Positions 37,958 through 49,811 of a stretch of DNA of 64,000 nucleotides are shown in pieces (the stretch's first letter is position 1; each line of letters begins with the position of its first letter). Source of the DNA: Stictocephala bisonia (taxonomy: Eukaryota; Arthropoda; Insecta; Hemiptera; Membracidae); the NCBI GenBank assembly GCA_035578905.1, contig JAQJVL010000176.1, positions 1,149,501-1,213,500 on the forward strand. The letters are read 5' to 3'. The position numbers were made by a program, and so were the translations under genes. A model generated the notes under the pieces. It did not search any database. It was not told where the DNA came from and saw nothing but the letters and a program-made list of their open reading frames with translations.

Positions 37958-38795
37958 AACGCGTTTGTATTTAATATAGTATAATTTAATAATCGTATTT
38001 GTATTTAATATAGTATAATTTAATAATCGTATATGTATTTATTATAGTATAATGTAATAAATCGTGTGAGTTGGTAGCACTGACATATATTTTTTGGCAA
38101 TTAATCGTGCGAGTTGGTAACACTGTGAAAAAAAACAGTTGGTACATTTTATATAGTATAAAGAGAAACTGAATTTTTTTTTCGACAGTAATACTATATT
38201 AAATACGAATTATTGGGAGAAAAAAAAATATACATTTCATATAGTATAAATGCATCTGGCTCGCGGCGGCGGACGTCACACACGTTCTTCTGCCGCTACT
38301 TACGTTACCCTCTCGGGTGTGTCACTGTGCTGCGGTGGTATCGACTCCGTTTCACAAACGGAAGGTTCTAGGATCGATCCCGGCTCCGGTCTTCGACACT
38401 TTTTGCCACAGCTTCAAATAAATACAATTAATTTTAATAAATACGGCGTGACGTCACACCAAAACAACACTGACCTAGGACAACGTCATCGCGGGGGGTC
38501 CAAGTGCTTGTAGTAAACAATAGTATGTGTGTACTACTGACAGAAAAAAGAGCGCGAAAACGGTATGACGTCACACCAAAACAACACTGACCTACGACAA
38601 CGTCGCGGGGGGTCCACGTGCTCGTAGTAAACTTGACCTTCAAGGTCACCACGTGGTGATTATCAATGAAAGGTCAACGACCTTGCTGATTATCAGTTGT
38701 AAACAATAGTAAAGTTGACCTCTGGGGTCAACACGTGGTGATAACACTGATAACAGAGGTCAAAAGGTCCCCCAGAACCCGTGTTTTACACTACT
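37958..38795. repeat. Polinton right terminal inverted repeat
   Basis: Inverse of 18166-18973. Differences are few: for example GCACTTGG here against GCACGTGG in one of the internal repeats, and ACGTGTGTGACGTCC against ACGCGTGACGTCC. The AT-rich unit GTATTTAATATAGTATAATT with TAATAATCGTA-like sequence is present in tandem here (37965-38035) but single on the left, which explains the 30-bp length difference. Confidence 0.95.
38319..38404 (+). other. tRNA-Val(CAC)-like segment in the right TIR
   Basis: Mirror of 18557-18642. GTGTC (38319) pairs with GACAC (38395-38399) and TTTTT follows. The anticodon-type stem-loop is 38346-38362 with CAC at 38353-38355. The B-box-like GGATCGATCCC is 38371-38381. 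It points outward, as the left copy does. Confidence 0.45.
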
Positions 38796-38801
38796 TATAG
38801 A
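38796..38801 (+). repeat. Polinton target-site duplication, right copy (TATAGA)
   Basis: Exact copy of 18160-18165, directly after the last Polinton base (CACTACT). Confidence 0.95.
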
Positions 38802-39022
38802 AGATCGATAAAGCTGATAAGGAGAGAGAAAGAACAAAGGTTCATTGTGACAGCCCTTGTGGACGCCAAACATACTAACACATTGCCAGCTTTGTTCTAG
38901 ACATCGATTTTTACCTCTTTTGTTCTGGACACATTAAACTACATGGCTGTAATGGATTCCGCATGATGCAGGGAAAACGTTCATGTACATGTGGGGGTTT
39001 GGTAGTTAAAGGAAATTTATGG
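38801..39022. repeat. Left arm of a 0.22-kb inverted-repeat pair
   Basis: GAAGATCGATAAAGCTGATA and the following sequence, to GTGGGGGTTTGGTAGTTAAA, match the reverse complement of 46717-46940 with about one change every 12-15 bases. The arm starts right at the Polinton target duplication. Confidence 0.88.
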
Positions 39023-39354
39023 TTGCATCTACAAACAATTTTATATTACACTGTACTGAGACAAATTGTGAAGGGGTATGGTTGGAATGGGGGGGAGGTG
39101 GAGGATTAGAGATCTTTGTATCTAAATGAAAACATGTAAAATACTGACAAAATAAATTTATTCGTTTAAAATAGTTTTAAGATTAGGAAATTTTATTTTT
39201 CAGATCTCTTAACTTTGATATATCACAATCAAATCCTGACAACAAATTTCATAGAAGGTATAATTAAGAATGTAATAGCATCATTTTACATCATACAACA
39301 GTAATTTCATGAGACCCAATAATTCATACCAGAAACTATATATCGTATTCTATG

Positions 39355-40150
39355 AGTGGACGAGTGAGTCATTATAAGTCGTATCCGCCTCCCTTATGAT
39401 TGTTGTTTGTGGTGTGGTTGGGCGAGTCCCAATGAGTCGTATCCGTCTCCCTTACGAGTTTTGTTTGTGGTGTGGTTGGGCGAGTCCCAATGAATCATAT
39501 CCATCTCTCCTACGAGTTGTTTTTGGTGTGGTTAGGTGAGTCCTAATGAGTCGAATCCATTTTCTCTACAAGTAGTGTTTGTGGGATAGAAAGGTGAGAC
39601 CCATAGGCCTATTCCCAAACTCTTTCATGGGGCAGAGTGAAAGTCCCAAGCAGTCTTAACCCTTTACCCTGCTAGTTGTGTTCTTGGGGTGGGTGGATGT
39701 GTCCATAGTAGCCATAATATTTCCCCTGCTAGTTGTGTTCTTGGGGTGGTTGATCGTGTCTCAAGAAGCCGTAATAATTACACATGCTATTTGTGTTCTT
39801 AGGGTGGGTGGATATTTGCCAAGTAGTCGTAACCACTTCCCCGCTAGTTGTGTTCTTGGGGTGGGTGATCGTGTTTCAAGAAGCCGTAATCATTACCCAT
39901 GCTAGTTGTGTCTTAGCGTGGGTGGATATATCCCAAGGAGTCGTAACCATTTCCCCTGCTAGTTGTTTTCTTGGGATGGGTGGATGTGTTGTAAGAAGCC
40001 CCGTAATCATTACCTATGCTAGTTGAGGTCTTAAGGTGGTTCGATATGTCCCAAGTAGTCATAAACATGTCCTTGCTAGTATTGTTCTTGGGGTTGGTGA
40101 GTCATAACCCTTTCCCCTGCATGTTGTCTTCTTGGGGTGGGTGGATTTGT
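39355..40150. repeat. Minisatellite, about 58-bp unit, about 13 copies
   Basis: Two subfamilies follow each other. The first repeats GGTGTGGTTGGGCGAGTCCC with AATGAGTCGTATCC. The second repeats GCTAGTTGTGTTCTTGGGGT with GGGTGGAT and CCATTTCCCCT. Frames through it are artefacts of the repeat. Confidence 0.85.
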
Positions 40151-42324
40151 GCTGAGGAGATATATTTGATTTCAAACTGCCATAATATGAAAGAACCGAT
40201 TGCTACATAAACTCTAACTCTAAATTTTATGTAGCTTCAACAAATAATGCTGTCAAATTTTTGTGTCATGAAAACTATTATTTTGAATTAAATCAAAAGT
40301 AAACTCAGGTGTCCATACATTTAATGCACTGTTTTTATGTGAAAGTTACGCTAAAACATTCTAATATTAAATGAGCAGAATAAATATATCCAGAACTGTG
40401 TGAATAAGTACGAAAATGATGACTTTTGATAAATTATAATGATATTTTTATTGATAGTTGTTGGGTCCAGACCATAGACATTTCAAAGAGTCTATACGAA
40501 TTCATCAAGCAAATGAGCAAGATGACAATAATGAGATCCAACATTAAAATACAAATAAAAAAAGTTTCAGAATTTTGTCCAAATTTAGTGAATGGAAATG
40601 TAACATGAAACATATTTGGGACGATTCAAAGACTACTCTAAACGTCATATTTGTTACTTATACATTAAATTTGAGTCTGTTATGGACAACGTATACAGGT
40701 TCTCACTTAGAACTACTTTTTTTCTGATGAACTGTTTGAAATACGGTTCAATATTGCATACATATTGCCTGCTCACAGGGCCTTATGACACTCCCACAGT
40801 ATGTGAGTATTGCTTTACCAAACACGATGTTTTGTATATATATAAAAAAAAAAAAAAAAAACTATAAATATACATATTAATCATCATTAATAAAAATAAA
40901 ACGGTTAATTTTAAACAACATACGGTTAATTTAGTATACCCACATACTAAATTAGCCGTATGTTGTTTACAATTAGTTGTTTTATTTTTATTTATATAAT
41001 TATTATTTTTTGTATTTAGGTTATAGTTTAATACTCTGAAGATAGCCTAAGAGCTTCAGCTTCAAAATTAATTTACATTAATAAGTAAATATGTAAAAAA
41101 TGAATAAAGGGAGCGTAATTAAAAACTGTGCTACATTTTTTTATAACTGAGAACATGATTTTGTTTTATACTTTGTTTGTATAGAAGTCCGTGCTTAGTC
41201 CAAAGCGAATCTATCCTTTTTTAAATGATGCAGTTTTAATAATATAGGCACAATCAAAATACATGTTAAAACAAGCGTTTTGACTCCTACAATGTTAAAA
41301 AAGCATTTAATTTTGAAATTACAGTAAGAACAAGCTGATTATCACTTGGCCATGTTTAATAATGGAACTCCATTGAAGTAAGTTATATTATGTAAAAGTC
41401 ATTATATCAAAGAACTCAACTATTAAAAATGGCAACAACGTTCTAAAATTGAGTGTGTTAAGAGTACAGAAAAGTGAAAGGCTGTATTGAATTGCCGAAC
41501 TAAATTAAATATTATTTTCACTATATTATTATAATAGAAAATACTTTATTCTTTCTTATCAATTAATACTTAATTGAAAACATTATTTTAATAATTTTTA
41601 TTTGATTTTCTAGTTTGTAAAATACGAAAGGTCACTATAGTTTGCAACTATTAAGATACAATGCAAAAAGTAAGTATTATGTAAATATATGATAAAAGAA
41701 AGATAAAAGTTATGCTTTAAAATACTATGTCATACAGTAAATAACTCCACAGTTTATTGCAACCCAAGGATGATCGAATACATTATTTATTTCTGTGCTG
41801 AAACAGTCTAAATCCCTTTTGTTTTCACGTGTGTCAGCCCACAAAGAATCTAATCAAGTCGACAAAAGTAACCTCCGATTGGGTAGGGTTTGGCCACGAA
41901 CTCTATGGTGATCCAATACAATCAGTGGTGGTATTTGTGTGAACAGTTTCAAATCCTGGTCAGAGCTGGATTTACTTTTTGTATGGCAGTGATGTTTTCA
42001 CGACGCACACAGAATATTCTGTTTGTTTAAAACTGTAACAGGATGTTAGCAGTAAATGTTTAAAGATAAGCTATATATTCACTAAACAAGAAGAAAATAT
42101 AGAAATTTATTTTCTACCATTGTTTTAATAGTTCATCTTTTTTAATTTAAAGCATTAATTGGTACTAATTTTTAGATTATTTTGAAAAGTCATTAAGTAC
42201 CATTGGCGTAGAAATTATGTGTACCCAAGTTGGAAGTTTACTAAGAAACGAAGAGGCCAATGGAAAATCAAATCACACTATGGTTTGTTACAGTGCAACA
42301 TAGAAGTGAACTGAATGAGACAAC
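40151..42324. other. Non-coding DNA with one long hairpin
   Basis: AT-rich. The only structure is the hairpin at 40889-40992. Frames at 40426-40867 show no family features and end in a poly-A run (40844-40860). Confidence 0.55.
40889..40992. repeat. Near-perfect hairpin, arms of about 49 bp
   Basis: AATAAAAATAAAACGGTTAA through ACGGTTAATTTAGTAT pairs with ATACTAAATTAGCCGTATGT through TTTTATTTTTATT, leaving a loop of ACCCAC. It is probably a MITE or the relic of one. Confidence 0.8.
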
Positions 42325-43345
42325 GAGAATTGAAGACGTCTGAGGGAGAGGTACTCCATATAACAGCCCTCTTGACCTTCACCTGGAACGTGAAATAAAG
42401 ACACTCACTACATCGTTGTATGCGGATTACACTTTTATGTTGACAGTACAGCGTATAAGTGAATAGAATGGGGCCAAGGAGGATTGAAGACGTCTGAGGG
42501 AGAGGTACTCCATATAACAGCCTTCTTGACCTTCACCTGGAACGTGACATCAAGACACTCACTACATCGTTGTATGCGGATTACACTTTTATGTTGACAG
42601 TACAGCGTATAAGTGAATAGAATGAGGCTAAGGAGGATTGAAGACGTCTGAGGGAGAGGTACTCCATATAACAGCCCTTTTGACCTTCACCTGGAACGTG
42701 ACATCAAGACACTCACTACATCGTTGTATGCGGATTACACTTTTATGTTGACAGTACAGCGTATAAGTGAATAGAATGGGGCCAAGGAGGATTGAATTCG
42801 TCTGAGGGAGAGGTACTCCATATAATAGCCCTCTCGACCTTAACCTGGAACGTGCCATCAAGACACTCACTACATCGTTGTATGCGGATTACACTTTCAT
42901 GTTGACAGTACAACGTATAAGTGAGTAGAATGAGGCCAAGGAGGATTGAAGACGTCTGAGGGAGAGGTACTCCATATAACAGCCCTCTTGACCTTAACCT
43001 GGAACGTGACATCAAGACACTCATTACATCGTTGTATGCGGATTACACTTTCATGTTGACAGTACAACGTATAAGTGAGTAGAATGAGGCCAAGGAGGAT
43101 TGAAGACGTCAGAGGGGGAGGTACTCCATATAACAGCCCTGTTGACTTTGACCTGGAACGTGTCATCAAGACAGTCACTACATCGTTGTATGCGGATTAC
43201 ACTTTCATGTTGACAGTACAACGTATAAGTGAGTAGAATGTGGCCAAAGAGGATTGAAGACGTCAGAGGGGAGGTACTCCATATAATAGCCCTCTCGACC
43301 TTGACCTGGAACGTGACATCAAGACACTCACTACACCGTTGTGTT
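42325..43345. repeat. Satellite-like array, 154-bp unit, seven copies
   Basis: GAAGACGTCTGAGGGAGAGG recurs at about 42330, 42485, 42639, 42793, 42947, 43102 and 43257, giving a constant 154-bp period. Copies are very similar, so homogenisation or expansion was recent. The overlapping 93-aa minus frames come from the repeat. Confidence 0.93.
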
Positions 43346-45156
43346 GAACAATTGAAAAATATTACTCATATCATTTATTTTAAGTCCTAAAAACATAACC
43401 TGAAATGTAGATCTATAACCTTTAACATACACAGGAATTCGGCTATTTGACATACTGCTATAATCTTTTTACTTAAAAATTGTAACATTGATTTAAGCCA
43501 AATAAAAATCCATGTATATCGTTCTTTGTTCTTAGTAAAATAAATACTATAATTATTATCTGTTGAGAAAAATTATGTTGTATTTTTTTAAAATTGGAAA
43601 CAGATGTTATACTAATAGATCCATAGATTGTATTATTTTATCTTTAAAATTTATATTTTGATAACTAATTTAGAAATCAGCTTACAATAAATTAAAATCC
43701 AAATGTAATGTAGGGTAGATTCTTTGAAAGTAGGGTTTGCGGCAAGCAATTTAACCAAAGTGTTGATTTTTGCGCTTTGTGGTACAATTAGCCTGCTTAA
43801 GACTAACCGTCTTATGCTTGTGAATGGAGGCAACTTGCAATGTTAGAGGAATATAAGATATTTTGTTATTTTAAAATAATAAATATAATCTTTACAGTGT
43901 ACCTTTTCAAAACTATTTTTAATTTCCAATTCATAACTTGAAAACAATTAGGAAATGAAGTATAATGCAGCCAATCATAGATCATGTAAATATGCATTTT
44001 CTGATTTTAAACACAAAAAAGATTTGCTATATAATTTCAACGCAATTCATGTTTGGCTTGTAATATGTTACTAACTTCTGATTAGGAAATTAATATTCAT
44101 AGCCAATTATCAGGAATTAATTGTCATTTAATGATTTATTTTGAATAGATATATACAGGTTAATTGCAAGTTCTTCCATTATTAAAGAAATATTTTTTTA
44201 GGACGTAATAAAATTCAAACTGAGTAGACTTTTAAAAATTTTATTTAAATTATTTTACACAACAAGTTTCAACTTAATAGTCACTTAATAGTGTCTTGAA
44301 AATGACTATTAAGTTGAAACATGTTGTGTGAAATAATTTAAATAAAAATGTTAAAAATGGAATACAGTTTGAATTTTATTACATCCTAAGAATACGTAAG
44401 TAGCCCTAATTTGTAACTTTATATTATTATATATATTTTTTCAAAATGGTGGTTTTACTCACCCCTTGTAAGAGGTAGAACGTCTCGAAGGAGTCCTACA
44501 TTTCCACCTTACGTCCCTAAGCTCTCTCTTTTTATTGCTCTATTCCGTTTTTGTTTCACTTTTTATTATGGTTTAAAATAGACGCATTTACGTGAACATA
44601 GAATGAGTTCTATGTTTCTGATCAAAGTGACGATCACGACAAATTAATTTAATGCCAAGAATATTTTTATTAAATCTAAAATATAAAATTGTAATTTAGA
44701 TAAACATTAATATAAATTGTTTAGTCATCTTAATAACAAATATATATATTTATATATTTAATTATATATTAGAAAATACATTTTCACAAGAAAGTTTTTT
44801 TTCCTGTGACATACACGTTTTAATAGCTCATTTTGTGTAATGTTTCTTTTCTATAACTTAAAATCTTCAACTTCCAGGGACGACTTAAATGTGGTTTCAC
44901 ATTTCGATTTTACTAAAAAATGTTAAAACTTAGGGTATTTGAAGTGTGAACAAACTTTTATTTTCTATTTCACTCAGATTAAACATTTTCTAAATGTCAG
45001 TTATATGGGAATTCCTAATTGACAACAGTTTTGCAATTAAAGGTGAATTCAACTTTCTTACTTGAGAAAGACAAGTCAATGTACAGAAATGTTGGACATT
45101 AGTAAAAATGTTTGTATTGACATTAACAATAACTTACAGTGGTATCACGACTTTAA
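43346..45156. other. Non-coding DNA with a hairpin MITE
   Basis: AT-rich sequence between two arrays. It contains the hairpin at 44200-44388 and nothing else I can support. Confidence 0.55.
44200..44388. mobile_element. Hairpin MITE, TA-flanked
   Basis: GGACGTAATAAAATTCAAAC with TG at the left pairs with CAGTTTGAATTTTATTACAT with CC at the right, each next to TA. Inner parts (AACAAGTTTCAACTTAATAG and its inverse) also pair, so most of the 188 bp folds back. A TA duplication suggests Tc1/mariner-type mobilisation. Confidence 0.8.
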
Positions 45157-46370
45157 GTGTATGGTTGGAAGGAAGGGTCATCACCGCTGTACGTGTATGG
45201 TTGGAAGGAAGGGTCATCACCGCTGTACGTGTATGGTTGGAAGGAAGGGTCACCACCGCTGTAGGTGTATGGTTGGAAGGAAGGGTCATCACCGCTGAAC
45301 GTGTATGGGTGGGCAGGAATGTCATCACCGCTGCACGTGTATGGTTGGAAGGAAGGGTCATCACCGCTGTACGTGTAAGGGTGGGCAGGAGTGTCATCAC
45401 CGCTGTACGTGTATGGTTGGGTGTGAGGGTCATCACTGCTGTACATGTATGGTTGGATGGGAGGGTCATCACCGCTGTACGTGTATGGTTGGGTGTGAGG
45501 GTCATCACCGCTGTACGTGAATGTTTGGAAGGAAGGGTCATCACTGCTGTACGTCAATGGTGTGGGCGGGAGGTTCATCACCGCTGTACGTGAATGGTGT
45601 GGGCGGAAGGGTCATCACCACTGTATGTGTATAAGTGGGCGGGAGGATCATCACTGCTGTACAGTGTACATGTATGGTTGGATGGGAGGGTCATCACCAC
45701 TGTACGTGTATGGTGTGGGCGGGAGGGTCATCACCGCTGTACGTGTATGGTTGGAAGGAAGGGTCATCACCGCTGTACGTGAATGGGGTGGCCGGGAGGG
45801 TAATCACTGCTGTACGTGTATGGTTGGATGGGAGGGTCATAACCGCTATACGTGAATGGTGTGAGTGGGAGGGTCATCACCGCTGTACGTGTATGAGTAG
45901 GTGGGAGGGTCATCACTGCTGTACAAGTATGGTTGGATAGGAAGGTCATCACCGCTGTACGTGTATGGTTGGATGGGAGGGTCATCACCGCTGTACGTGA
46001 ATGGTGTGGGCAGGAGGGTTATCACTGCTGTACGTGTATGGTTGGATGGGAGGGTCATCACCGCTGTACGTGTATGGTTGGAAGAAAGGGTCATCACCAC
46101 TGTACGTGTATGGTTAGAAGGAAGGGTCATCACCGCTGTACGTGTATGGTTGGAAGGAAGGGTCATACCGCTGAACGTGTATGGTTGGATGGGAGGGTTA
46201 TCACTGCTGTACGTGTATGGTTGGAAGAAAGGGTCATCACCACTGTACGTGTATGGTTAGAAGGAAGAGTCATCACCGCTGTACGTGTATGGTTGGATGG
46301 GAGGGTCATCACCAATGTACGTGTATAGTTGGGTAGAAGGGTCATCACCATTTTAAGTGTATGGGTGGGC
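45157..46370. repeat. Minisatellite, 36-bp unit, about 33 copies
   Basis: Unit GTGTATGGTTGGAAGGAAGG followed by GTCATCACCGCTGTAC. Variants swap GGATGGGAG or GGGTGTGAG for the GGAAGGAAG part. Because 36 is a multiple of 3, frames stay open on both strands for up to 160 codons with 12-residue repeats. I do not call them genes. Confidence 0.93.
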
Positions 46371-46716
46371 GAGGTGTAAAAATTGATATATTTAATTTTG
46401 TTAACCACATGGATTCACCTAATTTTAAAATACTTTTCCATCCCACTTTATGATTTGCTCTAATATAAATTGATTAATTTTATATTTTAACCATATATAT
46501 TTACCTTCATCTGAGGAGCAATGATTTGCTCATTTCCATATTTAATTTTCTAGTGAAATTAAAATTTTTCATTTTGTGAACAAAATATTCTCATTTACAT
46601 TTAATTGGTCCTGTAATCATTAACCGAAGAAGTTTACTGAAGTTTCAAAGATACCATCATCCGTTTTAAACGGGGTTTTCTTAAAATTAAATTCAAGGTA
46701 GTGGCTGATATTGACC
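46371..46716. other. Spacer before the right inverted arm, nothing seen
   Basis: AT-rich DNA with no gene or repeat recognised. Confidence 0.6.
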
Positions 46717-46940
46717 CAACCAAATTTTCCTAACTACTAACCCCCGCATGTACATGAACGTTTTCCTTGCATTATGCGGACGCCATTAGAGCCATGTAGT
46801 TTAATGTATCCAGAACAAAAGAGGTAAAAATCGATGCCTAGAACAAAGCTGGCAATGTGTTAGTATGCTTGGCGTCCACAACGGTTAGCACAATGAACCT
46901 TTGTTCTTTCTCTCTCCTTATCAGCTTTATTGATCTTCGA
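46717..46940. repeat. Right arm of the 0.22-kb inverted-repeat pair
   Basis: Inverse of 38801-39022, ending TCAGCTTTATTGATCTTCGA. It closes the 8.1-kb candidate element. Confidence 0.88.
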
Positions 46941-49777
46941 TCGAAAATACATTAGTTATACCCTTAAATAAATCGTATGAAAAATCAGATAATTTTTTAA
47001 ATAGTCAAACTTTTGTTCACAAAATGGTGTACGTCATTTATATAATTAGGCAAATTGTTAATATATTCATCAAAGACTAAGCTTTTAAATTAACGTTAAA
47101 TCTATTGTGTTGAATAAACGCTAAATTCAAGATATAAGTGTTACTAGAAAATGTTCATCAGCATGTTTACTCATGTTTTTATAATAATATTAATAAAAGA
47201 ATTAACGTATTTGTTAAGCTAGATATTTCTCACGCGACAACAATGCTGATGACCGAATTTTGAAGGAAATAAATAATGCTTAATTGATCACATAATGCAT
47301 TCCTTAAACAACACTGTTTCTCTCATTATTTTCTTGTTATTAAGTTTTTACAAAGATTGAAAGCTAAGTGGGCATCACAAGCTATTTAGGGTTGAAAATT
47401 TTGAAGTCCATCCCCAAATGTACTTTTAATGTAGTTATACATTAGATACATTTAACTACATGTATTAGTGGTGTGGAGCAGATAGTACATGTATAATTTA
47501 ATATACATGAGAGCCCCTCCATCATTATAAAAATTATGATAGTTAAGAAGTCAAACTTTGTTTATGGGAGTGAAAAAACGTGCCTTTTTTGTTTATTAAA
47601 GTTGTTTAAAGTTAGTGGGTAAAATAACAACAGTGTTACATGTGAAAAAGATCTTGGGAGTTGATTAAAGTCATGTATAGGAAAGTGGATATGAAAAGTC
47701 CTTTGAAACTGTCGCGGGAGTTTTCATACAAAGCATTAAATATTCTAATCTAAGCATAGATTTCATCTCTAACAAGTTTTCACATATGAACAAAACATTA
47801 ATAATCTGTCATGAAACGTGATTAAGGAAACAGTCTGGAGAAATCCAATTTGCCTCTCTGAAAGCTGATGTAATTCCGCTAGGTGTAGGACCAGGAGAAG
47901 ATTAAATGTTTGTGCCTTAAAGACAACTACAAAGAGTAACCAGTGAAGTGCCATAACATTAAGGACGCTCTCTGCATCTACAAGGGCTAATGAACATTGT
48001 AATTTGTAAGCATAACTTAAGTAGATAAATGCTATAATATTATAAATCGTGATTTATTATTGCAATATATATAATAGAAAATCAAAGTATAAGAGTATAT
48101 TTTTTACAGCAGCTAATCTGAAGATAGTAGCTCGTATGTAGACTATTCAAAACGATTCTATTCAGAATCTCAGGTTATTAGGCACTGCATTTGGATTGAA
48201 TCATCCTCACTTCGTACCTGGGACGTCTAAACGCCATCGTCACTGCGGGTCGTAAGACTTCATCATTTTGTAATATTTGATTATTGTATTGTTTTATTTC
48301 TAATAATTGTTGTCTTTTCAGGTTAAAATTTAATTGTAATAGTTAATTAGATTGGATAGTAGTCTCAGTCCTTCCGAGTCACATGTATCATTTTTTGTGC
48401 ATGCTTAATGTTATTTTAAATTAATAGTGTTTTTCAGGTACCATATATTTATTGTATATATGATTAGTTAATGTAATCTCATTTGAGTCTGATTTGAATA
48501 TTAATTTAATTGTGTTTTAACATTTTTATCGTGACCTTAGCAACGCCTAAATAGTTTATATTAATGTAACCCTGTTAACATTTTTATATTTAGCAGCAGT
48601 TCATTTTGTTGTACCCCATTCTATGATATAGGTTAAAATGTAGATTTAGATAAGTTTATTAGTTTAAGAACGTAGTTTTATAACATGTTTGTGTAGATGC
48701 AATTTAGTTTTTAGCACTTGAAAAAAGTTTGGGTTTTACCAAATCGAAACGTCGTGATTGGTAATTTTCACGTAATGATTGCAAATGTCCAACAATTTTT
48801 GTCTTCTCCTTCTGAGGTTATTGTTTACAATAATGAAAACTAGTCCATATCAATTACGTTAATTTAAATAGTTTGGAAAATGATAAGTTCCTAATATAAA
48901 CTTTTCTTGATAAATATATATGTTTCATTAAGTATGTAAAGTAAAAGTTTTAAGAATGATAAAATGATTCTAACAGTGGATTTATGAAACAGTTTATATT
49001 TATTAAATCAATGAAAATGTATAAAAAAAATTGGGTGTGCGTCGGACCACACGGTGGAAGTTATACTTCTTTGGCCATTCTCATACACCCACTCACGCAC
49101 ACAAACAGACAGGATATATAAATGAAATATAAGACATTTTTCAATATTATTCAATATATTTATCTTCGATATATTATACGTGACTTCATTATTATATTAT
49201 ACACCTATATTATCATTATCAGTAATTTCTTCTATAATCATTCTTTCATCTTGCTCATTTCCTGGTTGGTCATTAGATATCGTACTGTATTCCAAGAAAG
49301 ACACAATTGACTTATGATAACTAATATGATATCATATATAACTAATATCATATAAACAATATATTATATTATATTGTTTATATTATATTTATATCATATA
49401 ACTAATATGATATAACTTATGATAATCAGCGCTATCGGTGTTGAAACTTGGTACTGTTAATTCCGGCTTCAAAAGAATCTGGGATTTTTTTTTAAAAAAA
49501 AAGCATACAAAAAACGTACAATCGATTAATCGATAGTTCTTAAAAATTTGTTCTTACTTTTCAGCGTGACGCGGTTTCTCGACCAACATCCCATCCCAAA
49601 GTGTCTAACGGGCGCAAAGAAGTATAACTTAAAAAATTCAATCAAAATGGTATTGTCAAGTAGGATTAATTTACGAGATGATGCCTGCTGGAGCAATTCC
49701 TTTTCATTCTTTCAAATATTTTAATGATTAAATCATTTTAGTAATGAATTTGGTTCCCTCAAGGGTAACATTTTGGA

Positions 49778-49811
<34 letters not shown>

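Larger units (their letters stand above)
18166..38795. mobile_element. Polinton/Maverick (adintovirus-type), complete, 20,630 bp
   Basis: The element begins AGTAGTGTAAAACACGGG and ends with its reverse complement. It has TIRs of about 0.8 kb and a perfect 6-bp target duplication. Inside are all the Polinton hallmarks: protein-primed family B polymerase, chromodomain integrase, FtsK/HerA-type packaging ATPase, adenain-like protease, and major and minor jelly-roll capsid proteins. It also carries the phospholipase A2-domain protein that characterises the adintovirus group. The left accessory genes and the dUTPase are cargo. The two TIRs differ by only a few substitutions and indels, so insertion was recent. 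The main damage is at the integrase 5' end, and the protease lacks a recognisable AUG start. It sits in a host intron, with PolB in the same orientation as the host gene. Confidence 0.97.
38801..46940. mobile_element. Candidate 8.1-kb TIR element carrying three satellite arrays
   Basis: It is bounded by the inverted arms 38801-39022 and 46717-46940. Inside are a 58-bp array (39355-40150), a 154-bp array (42325-43345) and a 36-bp array (45157-46370), plus two hairpins, but no transposase. Large non-autonomous DNA transposons and foldback elements can look like this. Alternatively, two copies of a 0.2-kb repeat simply flank unrelated satellites. Confidence 0.45.

Noticed and set aside
42628..43178. 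Three 80-93 aa frames with near-identical sequence
   Set aside because: Each is one turn of the 154-bp tandem repeat.
45062..46408. Many long overlapping frames on both strands with 12-residue repeats
   Set aside because: They follow from a 36-bp tandem repeat whose length is a multiple of three; no start context, promoter or family support.
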